From Actinomadura sp. J1-007 (lineage in GTDB: Bacteria; Actinomycetota; Actinomycetes; Streptosporangiales; Streptosporangiaceae), in contig NZ_WING01000001.1 in NCBI RefSeq assembly GCF_009793335.1, positions 6,138,001 through 6,202,000 of the forward strand: 64,000 nucleotides of DNA, written 5' to 3'. Made by a program: the position numbers and the translations under genes. Under the pieces are notes generated by a model that was not told the origin of the DNA, ran no database searches, and worked only from the letters and a program-made list of their open reading frames with translations. Below are positions 45,877-53,931 of this stretch, one piece after another; within the stretch, counting starts at the first letter, position 1, and the number at the start of each line of letters is the position of its first letter.

Positions 45877-46541
45877 TCATCTGCGACGGTACGTCCCCTC
45901 CGCCGCCGCCGGATCGGAAGCCGACACCGTGGGAGACACGGGCGTCGCGGGGGTGTTTCCGGCGTCCGCGGGAACGCCGTCCCCGGCGGCGCTCGCGGGC
46001 CTGTGGGCGTTCAGGGCGAGAGCCGTGCAGAACGCCGCGAGGGGAGTTCCAGGCCGAGCGCGAGCGCCGAGGCGAGGGCGCGCTCGCCGCCGGACGTGGC
46101 GGTCATCACGTCGAACCAGGCGTCCATCAGCAGCAGCGCTCCCGTGGCGGCCGCTGTGAGCCCGTACCGGGCGTCCCCGCGCCGGAACAGCACGCCGGTG
46201 CCGAGCAGACCCGCCGCCAGCATCAGGTCCAGCCCGACCCACGCGGCCGACCAGTGCGACACCTGCGCGGTGGACGGCAACCGGACCGCGAGCACCACCG
46301 TCCACGGAACGAGCGCCATCGCGCCCCCGATCAGGCCCGGTCCGATCCATCTCTCCCGCACGCGGACGCGGGGCGTGAACGACCGGGGAGCGGAGGCGCC
46401 GCGAGTGGAAGGGACGTCCTCCCGGGGCGTCTGGAAGCGCCGCTCCGCGCGCCCGCGCGGGGCCGACCGGAGCGGCGCGGCGGAAACGGCGGAAAGCCCG
46501 CGGCGGCGGATGGGGGAGGACGGAACGAAGCCGGCGACCAT
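45877..46541 (-). CDS. Membrane protein of unknown function (apparent frameshift)
   Basis: About 221 residues across one frameshift. After an Arg/Pro-rich cytoplasmic N-terminus (~1-65) come spans GPGLIGGAMALVPWTVVLAV, WVGLDLMLAAGLLGTGVLF, LTAAATGALLLMDAWFDVMT and ALASALALGLELP. The frame then switches to LAAFCTALALNAHRPA and ends at 45877. One extra C in the four-base run at 46041-46044 joins them to LELPLAAFCTALAL, completing the fourth helix. DAWFDV recurs in actinomycete membrane proteins without a known role. ATG 46541 has GAGGAG 6 bases upstream. Confidence 0.65.
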
Positions 46542-46630
46542 GGCGAACTCCTCAACGGGGCGGTGCGGGTACGCGTCCAAGCCTCGCCGCGAGGAGGGGT
46601 CACTTTCAGTAGCCCCGGTATCCGATTCGG

Positions 46631-46699
46631 GGTGGCACTAGTTGCACCCCAGAGCCTGGAGCGTGATTCATGGACCCACCCCAACTGCACTAATACGGT
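46631..46699 (+). promoter_or_regulatory. Promoter and upstream palindrome of the third two-component system
   Basis: TGGACC (46671-46676), 17 bases, TACGGT (46694-46699), then 6 bases to the ATG at 46706: a leaderless promoter. Upstream, GGTGGCACTAGTTGCACC (46631-46648) is a near-perfect palindrome centred on CACTAGTTG, placed where an activator would bind. Confidence 0.55.
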
Positions 46700-46705
46700 T
46701 GATCC

Positions 46706-47977
46706 ATGGCATCCATCTCCCCGGCGCGGCGCGCCCTCGCGCGCGCCCCGTGGTCGCGCGGGGCGTGGCGGGACACGGCCTTCGCCGTCTCAGGGGTGCC
46801 GTTGCAGTGCGCCGGGTGGACGATCCTCGGGGCGCCGTGGGCGTTCTTCGCCCCGGAGGACATGACCATGGTCGCGCTCGTGGCCGTCGTGTCGTGCGCG
46901 CTGCTGCTGCTGGTGATCCGGCCGCTGACGGCGGCGCAGCGGGAACGGTGCTGGGCGATGCTCGGCCTGGAGATCCCGCGCCTGGACGCGGTGGACGGCG
47001 CGGACGGCGGGAGGCTCGGAGTGCTGCGCGACCTGCGCTCACCCGAGCTGTGGCGGGTGCTGCGCTACCACCTGCTGGCCGGGCCGCTCCTCGCGTTCGG
47101 CGGGCTGGCGACGGTCACCGCCTGGACGGGCGCGTTCCTCCTCGGCGGCCTCGGCGCGTACGCGTGGGCGCTGCCCGACTCCAGCCCGCTCAGCCTGACG
47201 ACCCACGCGACCCGGACCGCCGCGCTGACCGCCGTCGGCGTCGCGCTCCTGGCCGCGGCGCCCTGGATCGCGGCGGCCGTCCGCGGCCTGGACGTCCGCG
47301 CGGCCGTCGCGTACCTCGGGCCGGACCGCGCCAAGGAGCTGGAGCGCCGCGTCGAGGACCTGGCCGAGAAGCGCGCCAGCGTGGTGGACGCCGCCGACAT
47401 CGAGCGCCGCCGCATCGAGCGCGACCTGCACGACGGCGCGCAGCAGCGGCTGGTCTCCCTCGCCATGAACCTCGGCCTCGCCCGCGAGACCCTCACCGGC
47501 GTCCCCGGCCCCGCCATGCAGGTGATCGTCGAGGCGCACGAGGAGGCCAAGGAGGCGCTCACCGAGCTGCGCAACCTCATCCGCGGCCTGCACCCGGCCG
47601 TGCTGGAGGACCGCGGACTGGACGCCGCGCTGTCCGGCGTCGCCGCCCGCGTCCCCCTGCCCGTGCGGCTCCGGGTGGAGATCGAGCCGCGCGTGTCGTC
47701 CACCGTCGAGGCGGTCGCCTACTTCGTCGTCTCCGAGGCGCTGACCAACGTCGTCAAGCACGCGCGCGCGACCGGCGTGACGGTCACCGTCGCGCGCCGG
47801 GGGGCCGTGCTGCGCGTCCTGGTCGCCGACGACGGCGTGGGCGGCGCCGACCCGTCCCGCGGCACCGGCCTGAACGGCCTCGCGCGCCGGGTCGAGTCGG
47901 TGGACGGTACGTTCCGGATCACCAGCCCCGCCGGGGGCCCGACGACCGTCACCGTGGAGTTGCCGTGCGCATTGTGA
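46706..47977 (+). CDS. NarL-type histidine kinase with N-terminal sensor domain
   Basis: 423 residues. An N-terminal integral-membrane sensor domain (~20-205, four spans, opening SRGAWRDTAFAVSGVPLQC) resembles the putative-sensor family common in actinomycetes. A coiled-coil linker leads to the phospho-acceptor His in IERDLHDGAQQRLVSLAMNL, and then the ATPase domain (VVSEALTNVVKHARATG, GTGLNGLARRVESVDG). It overlaps the response regulator gene by 13 bases. It is expressed from a leaderless promoter and probably senses an envelope signal. Confidence 0.92.
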   Translation: MASISPARRALARAPWSRGAWRDTAFAVSGVPLQCAGWTILGAPWAFFAPEDMTMVALVAVVSCALLLLVIRPLTAAQRERCWAMLGLEIPRLDAVDGADGGRLGVLRDLRSPELWRVLRYHLLAGPLLAFGGLATVTAWTGAFLLGGLGAYAWALPDSSPLSLTTHATRTAALTAVGVALLAAAPWIAAAVRGLDVRAAVAYLGPDRAKELERRVEDLAEKRASVVDAADIERRRIERDLHDGAQQRLVSLAMNLGLARETLTGVPGPAMQVIVEAHEEAKEALTELRNLIRGLHPAVLEDRGLDAALSGVAARVPLPVRLRVEIEPRVSSTVEAVAYFVVSEALTNVVKHARATGVTVTVARRGAVLRVLVADDGVGGADPSRGTGLNGLARRVESVDGTFRITSPAGGPTTVTVELPCAL

Positions 47978-48612
47978 TCGCCGAGGACTCGGTCCTGCTG
48001 CGGGCCGGGCTGATCAAGCTGCTGGAGACCTCGGGGTTCGAGGTCGCCGCGGCGGTCGGCGACGCGGACGCCCTGCTCGCCGCCGTCCGCGAGCACCGGC
48101 CCGACGCGGCGATCGTGGACGTTCGGATGCCGCCCGGCTTCACCGACGAGGGCGTCCGCGCGGCGCTGGTCATGCGCCGCGAGTCGCCCGAGGTCGCCGT
48201 GCTGCTGCTGTCGCAGTACGTCGAGGAGCGGTACGCGGCGGACCTGCTGTCGACCAGCACCAGCGGGATCGGCTACCTGCTGAAGGACCGCGTCGCCGAC
48301 GTGTCGGTCTTCCTCGACGCCCTGCGCCGCGTCGCGGCCGGCGGCGCGGCCCTCGACCCGGAGGTCGTCTCGCAGCTCCTGCTGCGCCGCCACCGCGACC
48401 CGCTGGACCGGCTCACGCCCCGCGAGCGGGACGTCCTCGGGCTCATGGCCGAGGGCCGTTCCAACGCGGGCATCGCCGCCGCCCTGGTGGTGAGCGAGAG
48501 CGCCGTCGCCAAGCACATCAACAGCATCTTCGCCAAGCTCGACCTCCCGCACGCGGAGGGCGACCACCGCCGCGTCCTCGCCGTGCTGCGCTTCCTGGAG
48601 GGCGACACGTGA
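47965..48612 (+). CDS. LuxR/NarL family response regulator
   Basis: 215 residues: receiver with VIAEDSVLLRAGL, phospho-Asp in AAIVDVRMPPGFTD, LLLSQYVEERYA and YLLKDRV; LuxR helix-turn-helix LTPRERDVLGLMAEGRSNAGI and SESAVAKHINSIFAKLDL. GTG 47965 follows GTGGAG by 5 bases, inside the kinase gene. It overlaps the following DUF4097-type gene by 4 bases (GTGA), so the three genes form an operon. Confidence 0.93.
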   Translation: MRIVIAEDSVLLRAGLIKLLETSGFEVAAAVGDADALLAAVREHRPDAAIVDVRMPPGFTDEGVRAALVMRRESPEVAVLLLSQYVEERYAADLLSTSTSGIGYLLKDRVADVSVFLDALRRVAAGGAALDPEVVSQLLLRRHRDPLDRLTPRERDVLGLMAEGRSNAGIAAALVVSESAVAKHINSIFAKLDLPHAEGDHRRVLAVLRFLEGDT

Positions 48613-49541
48613 CCCGCCGCCCCGGCGCTCCCGGCGCTCCCGGCGCTCCGCCCGCGCCCGAGGGCCTGGACGCGACGGACGTGACGGGCTCGTCTGGCTC
48701 GTCTGGCTCGTCTGGCGCGGACGGCGCGGACGGCGCGGACGGTGTGGGGAAGGCGCGGCCGCGGCGCAGGGCGGTGTGGATCGTGCTCGCCGCGCTCACC
48801 GCGTTCGTGCTCGTCGTGCCGACGTGCCTCCAGCTCTTCGGGCAGGCCGTCAAGCGGTCGGAGTCGAGCTCGCGGACGTTCCGGCAGCCGTTCGACGAGG
48901 TGCGCCTCGACGTCGGCGACGCGTCGGTCGCGCTCGGGCCCGGCCGGGCGGGGGAGGCGACCGTCCACCAGAAGCTGAGCTGGGCGCTCAGCAAGCCGAC
49001 CGTGGACGTCGGCGTGGTGGGCCGGTCGCTGGTCGTCGAGTTCTCGTGCGACGGCCGGTCCGAGCTGTTCGAGAGCGAGGAGTGCGGGGCCGACCTGGAC
49101 CTGCGGGTGCCGCCCGGCGTCCGGATCTGGGCGACGTCCGGGTCCGGGGAGGTCCAGGTGCGCGGCCTGACCGGGGAGCTCGACCTGCGGGCGGGGTCGG
49201 GGGACGTGCGGCTCGCCCACGTGAGCGGGCGCCTCAGCGTGCGGGTCGGGTCGGGGCAGGTCAAGGGGACCGGCATCACCTCGCCGAAGGTCTCGGGGCG
49301 GGTGCGGTCCGGGGAGCTGGACCTCGCGTTCGCCGAGCCGCCGCGCAGCGTCGGCGTCGAGGCGGGGTCGGGGTCCCTGCGGCTCGGGCTGCCGCGCGGC
49401 TCGTCCTACCGCGTGCTCGGCTGGACGGGCGCGGGCTCGTCCCACTTGAACAAGGCCCTGGTGGACGACCGGGCGTCCTCGGTGCTCTCGCTGCGCAGCG
49501 GCTCGGGCTCGACCTGGGTCGACTACGCCGACGCCGACTGA
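48609..49541 (+). CDS. Membrane-anchored DUF4097 family beta-repeat protein
   Basis: 310 residues. The N-terminal cytoplasmic ~50 residues consist of short tandem repeats (GAP x3, SSG x3, ADG x3) encoded by near-identical 9-base units. A membrane span follows (~53-75: AVWIVLAALTAFVLVVPTCL), then an extracytoplasmic beta-helix-like DUF4097 domain with recurring strands (GVRIWATSGSGEVQVRGLTG, LDLRAGSGDVRLAHVSG). DUF4097 proteins are commonly co-encoded with envelope-stress two-component systems, as here (GTGA overlap with the regulator). It may be a reporter or effector of envelope state; that is inference. Confidence 0.85.
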   Translation: MTRRPGAPGAPGAPPAPEGLDATDVTGSSGSSGSSGADGADGADGVGKARPRRRAVWIVLAALTAFVLVVPTCLQLFGQAVKRSESSSRTFRQPFDEVRLDVGDASVALGPGRAGEATVHQKLSWALSKPTVDVGVVGRSLVVEFSCDGRSELFESEECGADLDLRVPPGVRIWATSGSGEVQVRGLTGELDLRAGSGDVRLAHVSGRLSVRVGSGQVKGTGITSPKVSGRVRSGELDLAFAEPPRSVGVEAGSGSLRLGLPRGSSYRVLGWTGAGSSHLNKALVDDRASSVLSLRSGSGSTWVDYADAD

Positions 49542-49584
49542 TCCCGGCCCCGGGACGGGGTGGGACAGGTCACTCCGGGTGGAT

Positions 49585-49613
49585 TTGCGTCATGTGTGAC
49601 TTGCGGGTTTACT
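49585..49613 (+). promoter_or_regulatory. Candidate promoter of the met leader
   Basis: TTGCGT (49585-49590), 17 bases, TTTACT (49608-49613). Transcription would start at about 49620-49621, on the ATG of a 32-codon frame. Confidence 0.5.
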
Positions 49614-49620
49614 GATGACC

Positions 49621-49719
49621 ATGACCGCCGTACGCCCCTGCCCGACGCGCCGCTCGCAGCCCATGCGGACGCCGCGCGCCATGGTGTGTGCGCGCGGCCG
49701 TCGAATGTGTGCTCGCTGA
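49621..49719 (+). CDS. Candidate leaderless Met/Cys-rich leader peptide of metNIQ
   Basis: A 32-residue frame beginning MTAVRPCPTRRSQPMR and ending MVCARGRRMCAR. It contains three internal Met and three Cys codons, with ATG-GTG-TGT and ATG-TGT in its last third. Its ATG coincides with the predicted transcription start, so it could be translated without a leader. The final codons form the left arm of a stem (49709-49717 with 49748-49756). Position, size and codon content fit a ribosome-stalling attenuator controlling the methionine importer genes that start 318 bases downstream. Translation is not proven. Confidence 0.5.
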   Translation: MTAVRPCPTRRSQPMRTPRAMVCARGRRMCAR

Positions 49720-50010
49720 GGGCCCCTGACCGAGGCTCGCGCCCCGAAGCGAGCACCGCCGAGACCCCAGAGCCGCGCTCATGACCTTCGAACGCCATCT
49801 GCTCAGCCACGCGCCGTTCCCGCCGGGCCGCTCCTAGAGCCGCCCGCCCCGCGCACGGACGCCGCCACCGCTGAACACCGCCGTCCGCCCGCGCCGGCGC
49901 CCGCCGACCGCACTCGCTGAGCACGGTCGTCACGGGCGCACGGAGTGGCGGGCCCGCCGGACGCCGCGTTCCGCCCTTCCCCCGCCCGCACCGCCGTCCG
50001 CCCGGACGGC
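49709..50010 (+). promoter_or_regulatory. Candidate attenuator region in the metNIQ leader
   Basis: Two stems are evident in this gene-free interval (49720-50036). The first is GTGCTCGCT (49709-49717) with AGCGAGCAC (49748-49756), its left arm inside the leader peptide codons. The second is GCCGTCCG (49993-50000) with CGGACGGC (50003-50010), 26 bases before the metN GTG. The first could respond to ribosome position; the second could terminate transcription or limit access to the start. I see no conserved SAM-I, SAM-II or SAM-IV riboswitch core. Confidence 0.45.
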
Positions 50011-50036
50011 GCTCTCGCACGCACGGATGATTCCCT

Positions 50037-51182
50037 GTGATTCAGATAGAAAAGCTCCGAAAGGTCTACCGCACCCGCGGACGCGAGGTCACCGCCGTCG
50101 ACGGCGTCGACCTCACCGTCGCGGAGGGCGAGATCTTCGGCGTGCTGGGCCGCAGCGGCGCGGGCAAGAGCACGCTGCTGCGCTGCGTCAACCTCCTCGA
50201 ACGGCCCGACTCGGGCCGGGTGCTGATCGACGGGCGCGACCTGCTGGCGCTGCCGGGCTCGCAGCTGCGCGCCGCCCGCCAGGGCATCGGCATGATCCAC
50301 CAGCACTTCGGGCTGCTCGGCAGCCGCACCGTCGCGGGGAACGTCGCGTTCCCCCTGGAGGTCATGGGGGTGCCGAGGGCCGAGCGCGCCGAGCGCGTCG
50401 CCGAGCTGCTGGACCTGGTCGGCCTCACCGAGCACGCGCGGGCCTACCCCGCGCAGATCTCCGGCGGGCAGAAGCAGCGCGTCGGCATCGCCCGCGCGCT
50501 CGCGGGCCGCCCGAAGGTGCTGCTGTCGGACGAGGCGACCTCGGCGCTCGACCCCGAGACCACCGCCTCGATCCTGGAGCTGCTGCGCGGCCTGAGCCGC
50601 CGGCTCGGGCTCACCGTGCTGCTGATCACGCACGAGATGGACGTGGTCAAGCGGATCTGCGACTCGGCCGCCATCATGCGCGCCGGCCGCGTGGTGGAGA
50701 CCGGACCGGTCCGCGAGCTGCTGCTGCGCCCGGGTTCCGAGCTGGCGCGCGGCCTGTTCCCGCTGCCCGAGCCGGAGCCGCGCGCCGGGACGACCGTGGT
50801 GGACGTGACGTTCGACGGCGACAGCGCCGACCGGCCGTTCGTGTCGTCGCTGGCCCGCACGTACTCCATCGACGTCAACATCCTCGGCGGCGCCGTCGAG
50901 CAGATCGGCGACGGCCGCGTCGGGCGGCTGCGCATCGAGCTGCCCGGCGACCCCGAGGTCAACGCCGCCCAGCTCGCCCATCTGCGCGACGCCGGGCTCA
51001 CCGTCGAGGTCCGCGAGCCCGCCGGCGCGGACGGCGCGAGCGGCGCGGACGCCGAGGGCGCGGGCGGCGCGAGCGGCGCGGACGCCGACGGCACGGACGG
51101 CGCGGGCGGCGCGGGCGGCGCCGCGCAGGACGACGACCTCGGGCCCGACGCCCGCACTTCCGAGGAGGCACCGCTCCGATGA
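50037..51182 (+). CDS. metN: Methionine ABC transporter ATP-binding protein MetN
   Basis: 381 residues. Nucleotide-binding domain (~1-240): Walker A GRSGAGKST, MIHQHFGLL Q-loop region, ISGGQKQRVGIARAL, LLSDEATSALDP with D-loop, and switch His in LLITHEMDVVK. The C-terminal NIL regulatory domain (~255-335; FVSSLARTYSIDVNILGGAVE) binds methionine and inhibits transport in the family. A low-complexity Gly/Ala/Asp tail (~340-375) is extra. The GTG start at 50037 has no strong ribosome binding site. It overlaps metI by 4 bases (ATGA). Confidence 0.95.
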   Translation: MIQIEKLRKVYRTRGREVTAVDGVDLTVAEGEIFGVLGRSGAGKSTLLRCVNLLERPDSGRVLIDGRDLLALPGSQLRAARQGIGMIHQHFGLLGSRTVAGNVAFPLEVMGVPRAERAERVAELLDLVGLTEHARAYPAQISGGQKQRVGIARALAGRPKVLLSDEATSALDPETTASILELLRGLSRRLGLTVLLITHEMDVVKRICDSAAIMRAGRVVETGPVRELLLRPGSELARGLFPLPEPEPRAGTTVVDVTFDGDSADRPFVSSLARTYSIDVNILGGAVEQIGDGRVGRLRIELPGDPEVNAAQLAHLRDAGLTVEVREPAGADGASGADAEGAGGASGADADGTDGAGGAGGAAQDDDLGPDARTSEEAPLR

Positions 51183-51835
51183 CCTGGGACGAACTTCGGC
51201 CGCTGCTCGGCCAGGCCACGCTGGAGACCCTCCAGATGACCGCGTGGTCGGCGGTGCTGACCGCGATCGGCGGGACGCTGGTCGGCGTCCTGCTGGTCCT
51301 CACCGAACGCGGCGGCCTGCTCCCGCTCGCCCCGCTCAACAAGGTGCTCGGCGCGGTCGTCAACATCGGGCGGGCGCTGCCGTTCATCATCCTGATGGTC
51401 GCGATCATCCCGTTCACCCGCGCGATTACCGGCACCACCATCGGGACGACCGCGGCGATCGTGCCGCTGACCGTCGCCGCCATCCCGTTCTACGCGCGGC
51501 TCGTCGAGACGGCCCTGCACGAGGTGGAACCCGGCGTGATCGACGCGGCGCGGGCGATGGGCGCCTCCCGGGCGCAGATCGTCCGCAAGGTGCTGCTGCG
51601 CGAGGCGCGGCCCGGCCTCGCCGCCGGGATGACCATCACGGTCGTCGCGATCGTCGGCTACTCGGCGATGGCCGGGGCGATCGGCGGCGGCGGCCTCGGC
51701 GACCTCGCCGTCCGGTACGGCTACCAGCGGTTCGAGGGCGGCGTGATGCTCGTGACCGTCGTGCTGCTCGTGGCGGCCGTGCAGGTCGTCCAGACGTTCG
51801 GCGACCTGCTCGTCCGGCGCCTGTCCCACAAATGA
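51179..51835 (+). CDS. metI: Methionine ABC transporter permease MetI
   Basis: 218 residues with five membrane spans and the binding-protein-dependent permease motif ETALHEVEPGVIDAARAMGAS containing the EAA loop that contacts MetN. The opening TLETLQMTAWSAVLTAIGG and NIGRALPFIILMVAIIPFTR are characteristic of MetI. It forms the methionine channel as a homodimer with MetN and MetQ. It starts by ATGA overlap with metN and ends 40 bases before metQ. Confidence 0.95.
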   Translation: MTWDELRPLLGQATLETLQMTAWSAVLTAIGGTLVGVLLVLTERGGLLPLAPLNKVLGAVVNIGRALPFIILMVAIIPFTRAITGTTIGTTAAIVPLTVAAIPFYARLVETALHEVEPGVIDAARAMGASRAQIVRKVLLREARPGLAAGMTITVVAIVGYSAMAGAIGGGGLGDLAVRYGYQRFEGGVMLVTVVLLVAAVQVVQTFGDLLVRRLSHK

Positions 51836-51875
51836 CCCGTTGACCCGCTAGATATTGAGAAGAAAGGCGCCTCCC

Positions 51876-52697
51876 GTGCTTCGCAAGTTCTCCGTCGCGG
51901 TCGCCGCGGCCGGCCTGCTCTTCGGCCTGACCGCCACCGCCTGCGGCTCCTCCGACTCCGGTTCCGGCGAGAACGACCCGCTGAAGGTCGGCGCGAGCCC
52001 GTCGCCGCACGCCGAGATCCTGGCCTACGTCAAGGACAATTTGGCCTCCAAGGCCGGGCTGAAGCTGGAGGTCAAGGAGTTCTCCGACTACGTCCAGCCC
52101 AACATGGCCCTGAACGACGGCCAGATCGGCGCCAACTACTTCCAGCACAAGCCGTACCTGGACGACTTCGACAAGACCAAGGGCACCAAGCTGAGCTGGG
52201 TCGCGCCGATCCACGTCGAGCCGCTTGGCGTGTACTCCAAGAAGGCCAAGCAGCTCAACGCGCTGCCGCAGGGCGCGACCGTCGCCATCCCGAACGACGC
52301 CACCAACGGCGCCCGCGCGCTGAAGCTGCTCGCCGACAACGGCCTGATCACGATGAAGGCGGGCGCGGGGACGGAGGCGACCGAGAAGGACGTCGCGACC
52401 AACGCCAAGGGCCTGAAGTTCAAGGCGCTGGAGGCCGCGCAGCTTCCGCGCTCCCTCCAGGACGTGGACGCCGCCGTCATCAACGGCAACTTCGCGCTGG
52501 AGGGCGGCCTGACCCCGTCCAAGGACGCCCTCGCGCTGGAGAAGGCCCAGGGCAACCCGTACGCCAACGGCATCGTGGTGAAGTCCGGCAAGGAGGACGA
52601 CCCGCGCGTGAAGAAGCTGGTCCAGCTCCTCCAGGGGCCGGAGGTCAAGAAGTTCATCGAGGAGAAGTTCAAGGGCTCGGTCCTGCCCGCCGCCTGA
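51876..52697 (+). CDS. metQ: Methionine-binding lipoprotein MetQ
   Basis: 273 residues. A lipoprotein signal peptide with the lipobox cysteine in LTATACGSSDSG is followed by the NlpA/MetQ fold: LKVGASPSPHAEILAYVK, FSDYVQPNMALNDGQIGANYFQHKPYLDDF, VAIPNDATNGARALKLLADNG and AVINGNFALEGGL. It captures D/L-methionine outside the membrane for MetNI. GTG 51876 is chosen because AAAGG lies 8 bases upstream; a TTG at 51855 is an alternative. The operon ends in a strong hairpin. Confidence 0.94.
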   Translation: MLRKFSVAVAAAGLLFGLTATACGSSDSGSGENDPLKVGASPSPHAEILAYVKDNLASKAGLKLEVKEFSDYVQPNMALNDGQIGANYFQHKPYLDDFDKTKGTKLSWVAPIHVEPLGVYSKKAKQLNALPQGATVAIPNDATNGARALKLLADNGLITMKAGAGTEATEKDVATNAKGLKFKALEAAQLPRSLQDVDAAVINGNFALEGGLTPSKDALALEKAQGNPYANGIVVKSGKEDDPRVKKLVQLLQGPEVKKFIEEKFKGSVLPAA

Positions 52698-52714
52698 TCC
52701 GCGGCGAGTCAGTG

Positions 52715-52751
52715 GCGAAGGCCCCCGGGACGCCGTTCCGGGGGCCTTCGC
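52715..52751 (+). terminator. 14-bp hairpin terminator of metNIQ
   Basis: Perfect arms 52715-52728 and 52738-52751 (GCGAAGGCCCCCGG and its complement) with a 9-base loop, 18 bases after the metQ stop. Confidence 0.85.
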
Positions 52752-52821
52752 ATGCCCGCGCCAGGGGCGTCGCCGGGCGCGGGCGGCCCGTTCTTAGCGG
52801 AACGCGCGGAACGCGTCCGGA

Positions 52822-52857
52822 TGTCGGGCACGGCTGGTAGGAACAGGTCCCTACGAT
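52822..52857 (+). promoter_or_regulatory. Shared upstream motif of the STM401x cluster, copy 1
   Basis: TGTCGG (52822-52827), 3 bases, CGGCTGGTAGGA (52831-52842), A, then CAG-N2-CCC-N3-GAT (52844-52857), 17 bases before the ATG of the STM4015-type gene. The same series occurs at 55699-55733 before the STM4014-type gene. TGGTAGGA resembles an extended -10 element. Confidence 0.6.
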
Positions 52858-52874
52858 CAAGCGAGAGGGGACCG

Positions 52875-53819
52875 ATGACCATTCACGAGCATGTCGCCGA
52901 GTTCGCCGGGCTGCCGGTGGAGGACTTCCAGGACCTGGCCGGCGACCCGCCGCCGGAGTCGGGCGAACGGGTGCCGGAGGCGGGGGCGGTGGCCTGGGGC
53001 GTCCGGACGGGGTTCGACGAGGCCCCGTTCCCCGAGGTGTTCGGCCGCTTCGTCGAGAACGTCGAGACCGAGAAGGTGACCGCGCTCGTCATCGGCTACT
53101 GGGGCGCCTCCTACGACCAGGGCGCGGCCGACCCGGTGGCCCTCCTCGCGGACGCCGCCGACCGGTTCCCCGCGCTGCGGGCGCTCTTCATCGGCGACAT
53201 CGTGATGGAGGAGTCGGAGGTCTCGTGGATCGAGCACTCCGACATCACCCCGGTGTTCGAGGCGTACCCCCGGCTGGAGCGGTTCGACGTGCGCGGCTCG
53301 CAGGAGATGCGGCTGAAGCCGATCCGCAGCGAGCACCTCAAGGTGCTGCGGTTCGAGTCGGGAGGGCTGCCGGCCGGGGTCGTCCGGGCCGTCGCCGCCT
53401 CCGACCTGCCCGCCCTGGAGCGGCTCGACCTGTGGCTCGGCACCGAGAACTACGGGGGCGACGCCACCGTCCGCGACCTCGCGCCGCTGCTGAGCGGCGA
53501 GCGCTTCCCGGCGCTGCGCCACCTCGGCCTGGAGAACAGCGAGATCCAGGACGAGATCGCCGCCGCCGTCGCCGGGGCGCCGGTCGTCGCGCGCCTCGAA
53601 ACGCTCAGCCTCGCGATGGGCGCGCTGACCGACGAGGGCGCGGAGGCGCTGCTGACGGGGCAGCCGCTCACCCACCTGCGCCGCCTCGACCTGCACCACC
53701 ACTTCCTCACCGACCCGATGGTCGAACGGGTCTCCGCCGCGCTGCCCGGAGTGGAGGTCGATCTGAACGAGCAGGAGGAGCCCGACGACGACTGGCGCTA
53801 CATCGCCGTCTCCGAATGA
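52875..53819 (+). CDS. STM4015 family leucine-rich-repeat protein
   Basis: 314 residues without signal peptide. The N-terminal ~70 residues (IHEHVAEFAGLPVEDF, VAWGVRTGFDE) are family-specific. Leucine-rich repeats then run from ~75 to 300 (FPALRALFIGDI, YPRLERFDVRG, LPALERLDLWLGTENY, FPALRHLGLENSEI, LTHLRRLDLHHHFL), forming a probable protein- or peptide-binding solenoid. It belongs to the STM4015 family, encoded with STM4011-4014-type enzymes in Salmonella and many actinomycetes; no function is established. GAGGGG lies 4 bases before the ATG, and a motif shared with the STM4014 gene precedes it. Confidence 0.88.
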   Translation: MTIHEHVAEFAGLPVEDFQDLAGDPPPESGERVPEAGAVAWGVRTGFDEAPFPEVFGRFVENVETEKVTALVIGYWGASYDQGAADPVALLADAADRFPALRALFIGDIVMEESEVSWIEHSDITPVFEAYPRLERFDVRGSQEMRLKPIRSEHLKVLRFESGGLPAGVVRAVAASDLPALERLDLWLGTENYGGDATVRDLAPLLSGERFPALRHLGLENSEIQDEIAAAVAGAPVVARLETLSLAMGALTDEGAEALLTGQPLTHLRRLDLHHHFLTDPMVERVSAALPGVEVDLNEQEEPDDDWRYIAVSE

Positions 53820-53822
53820 GCC

Positions 53823-53838
53823 TGTGACCTAAGTCACG
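53823..53838 (+). promoter_or_regulatory. CRP/FNR-like palindrome upstream of the MFS gene
   Basis: TGTGA-CCTAAG-TCACG (53823-53838) starts 3 bases after the STM4015-type stop codon and ends 93 bases before the MFS start. It matches the CRP-family pattern TGTGA-N6-TCAC(A/G). Confidence 0.5.
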
Positions 53839-53931
53839 TCGGCCGATGCGCAAAGGCGGGCGGACGGCTCCGACCAGCGGAGGGGACCACACGAGGGCCC
53901 CACCGTACGGAGCCGTTCAGGAGGACAGCCG

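Noticed and set aside
49542..50036. SAM riboswitch upstream of metNIQ
   Set aside because: I looked for the conserved cores of SAM-I, SAM-II and SAM-IV elements and found none; the stems present fit a leader-peptide attenuator better. A covariance-model search would settle it.
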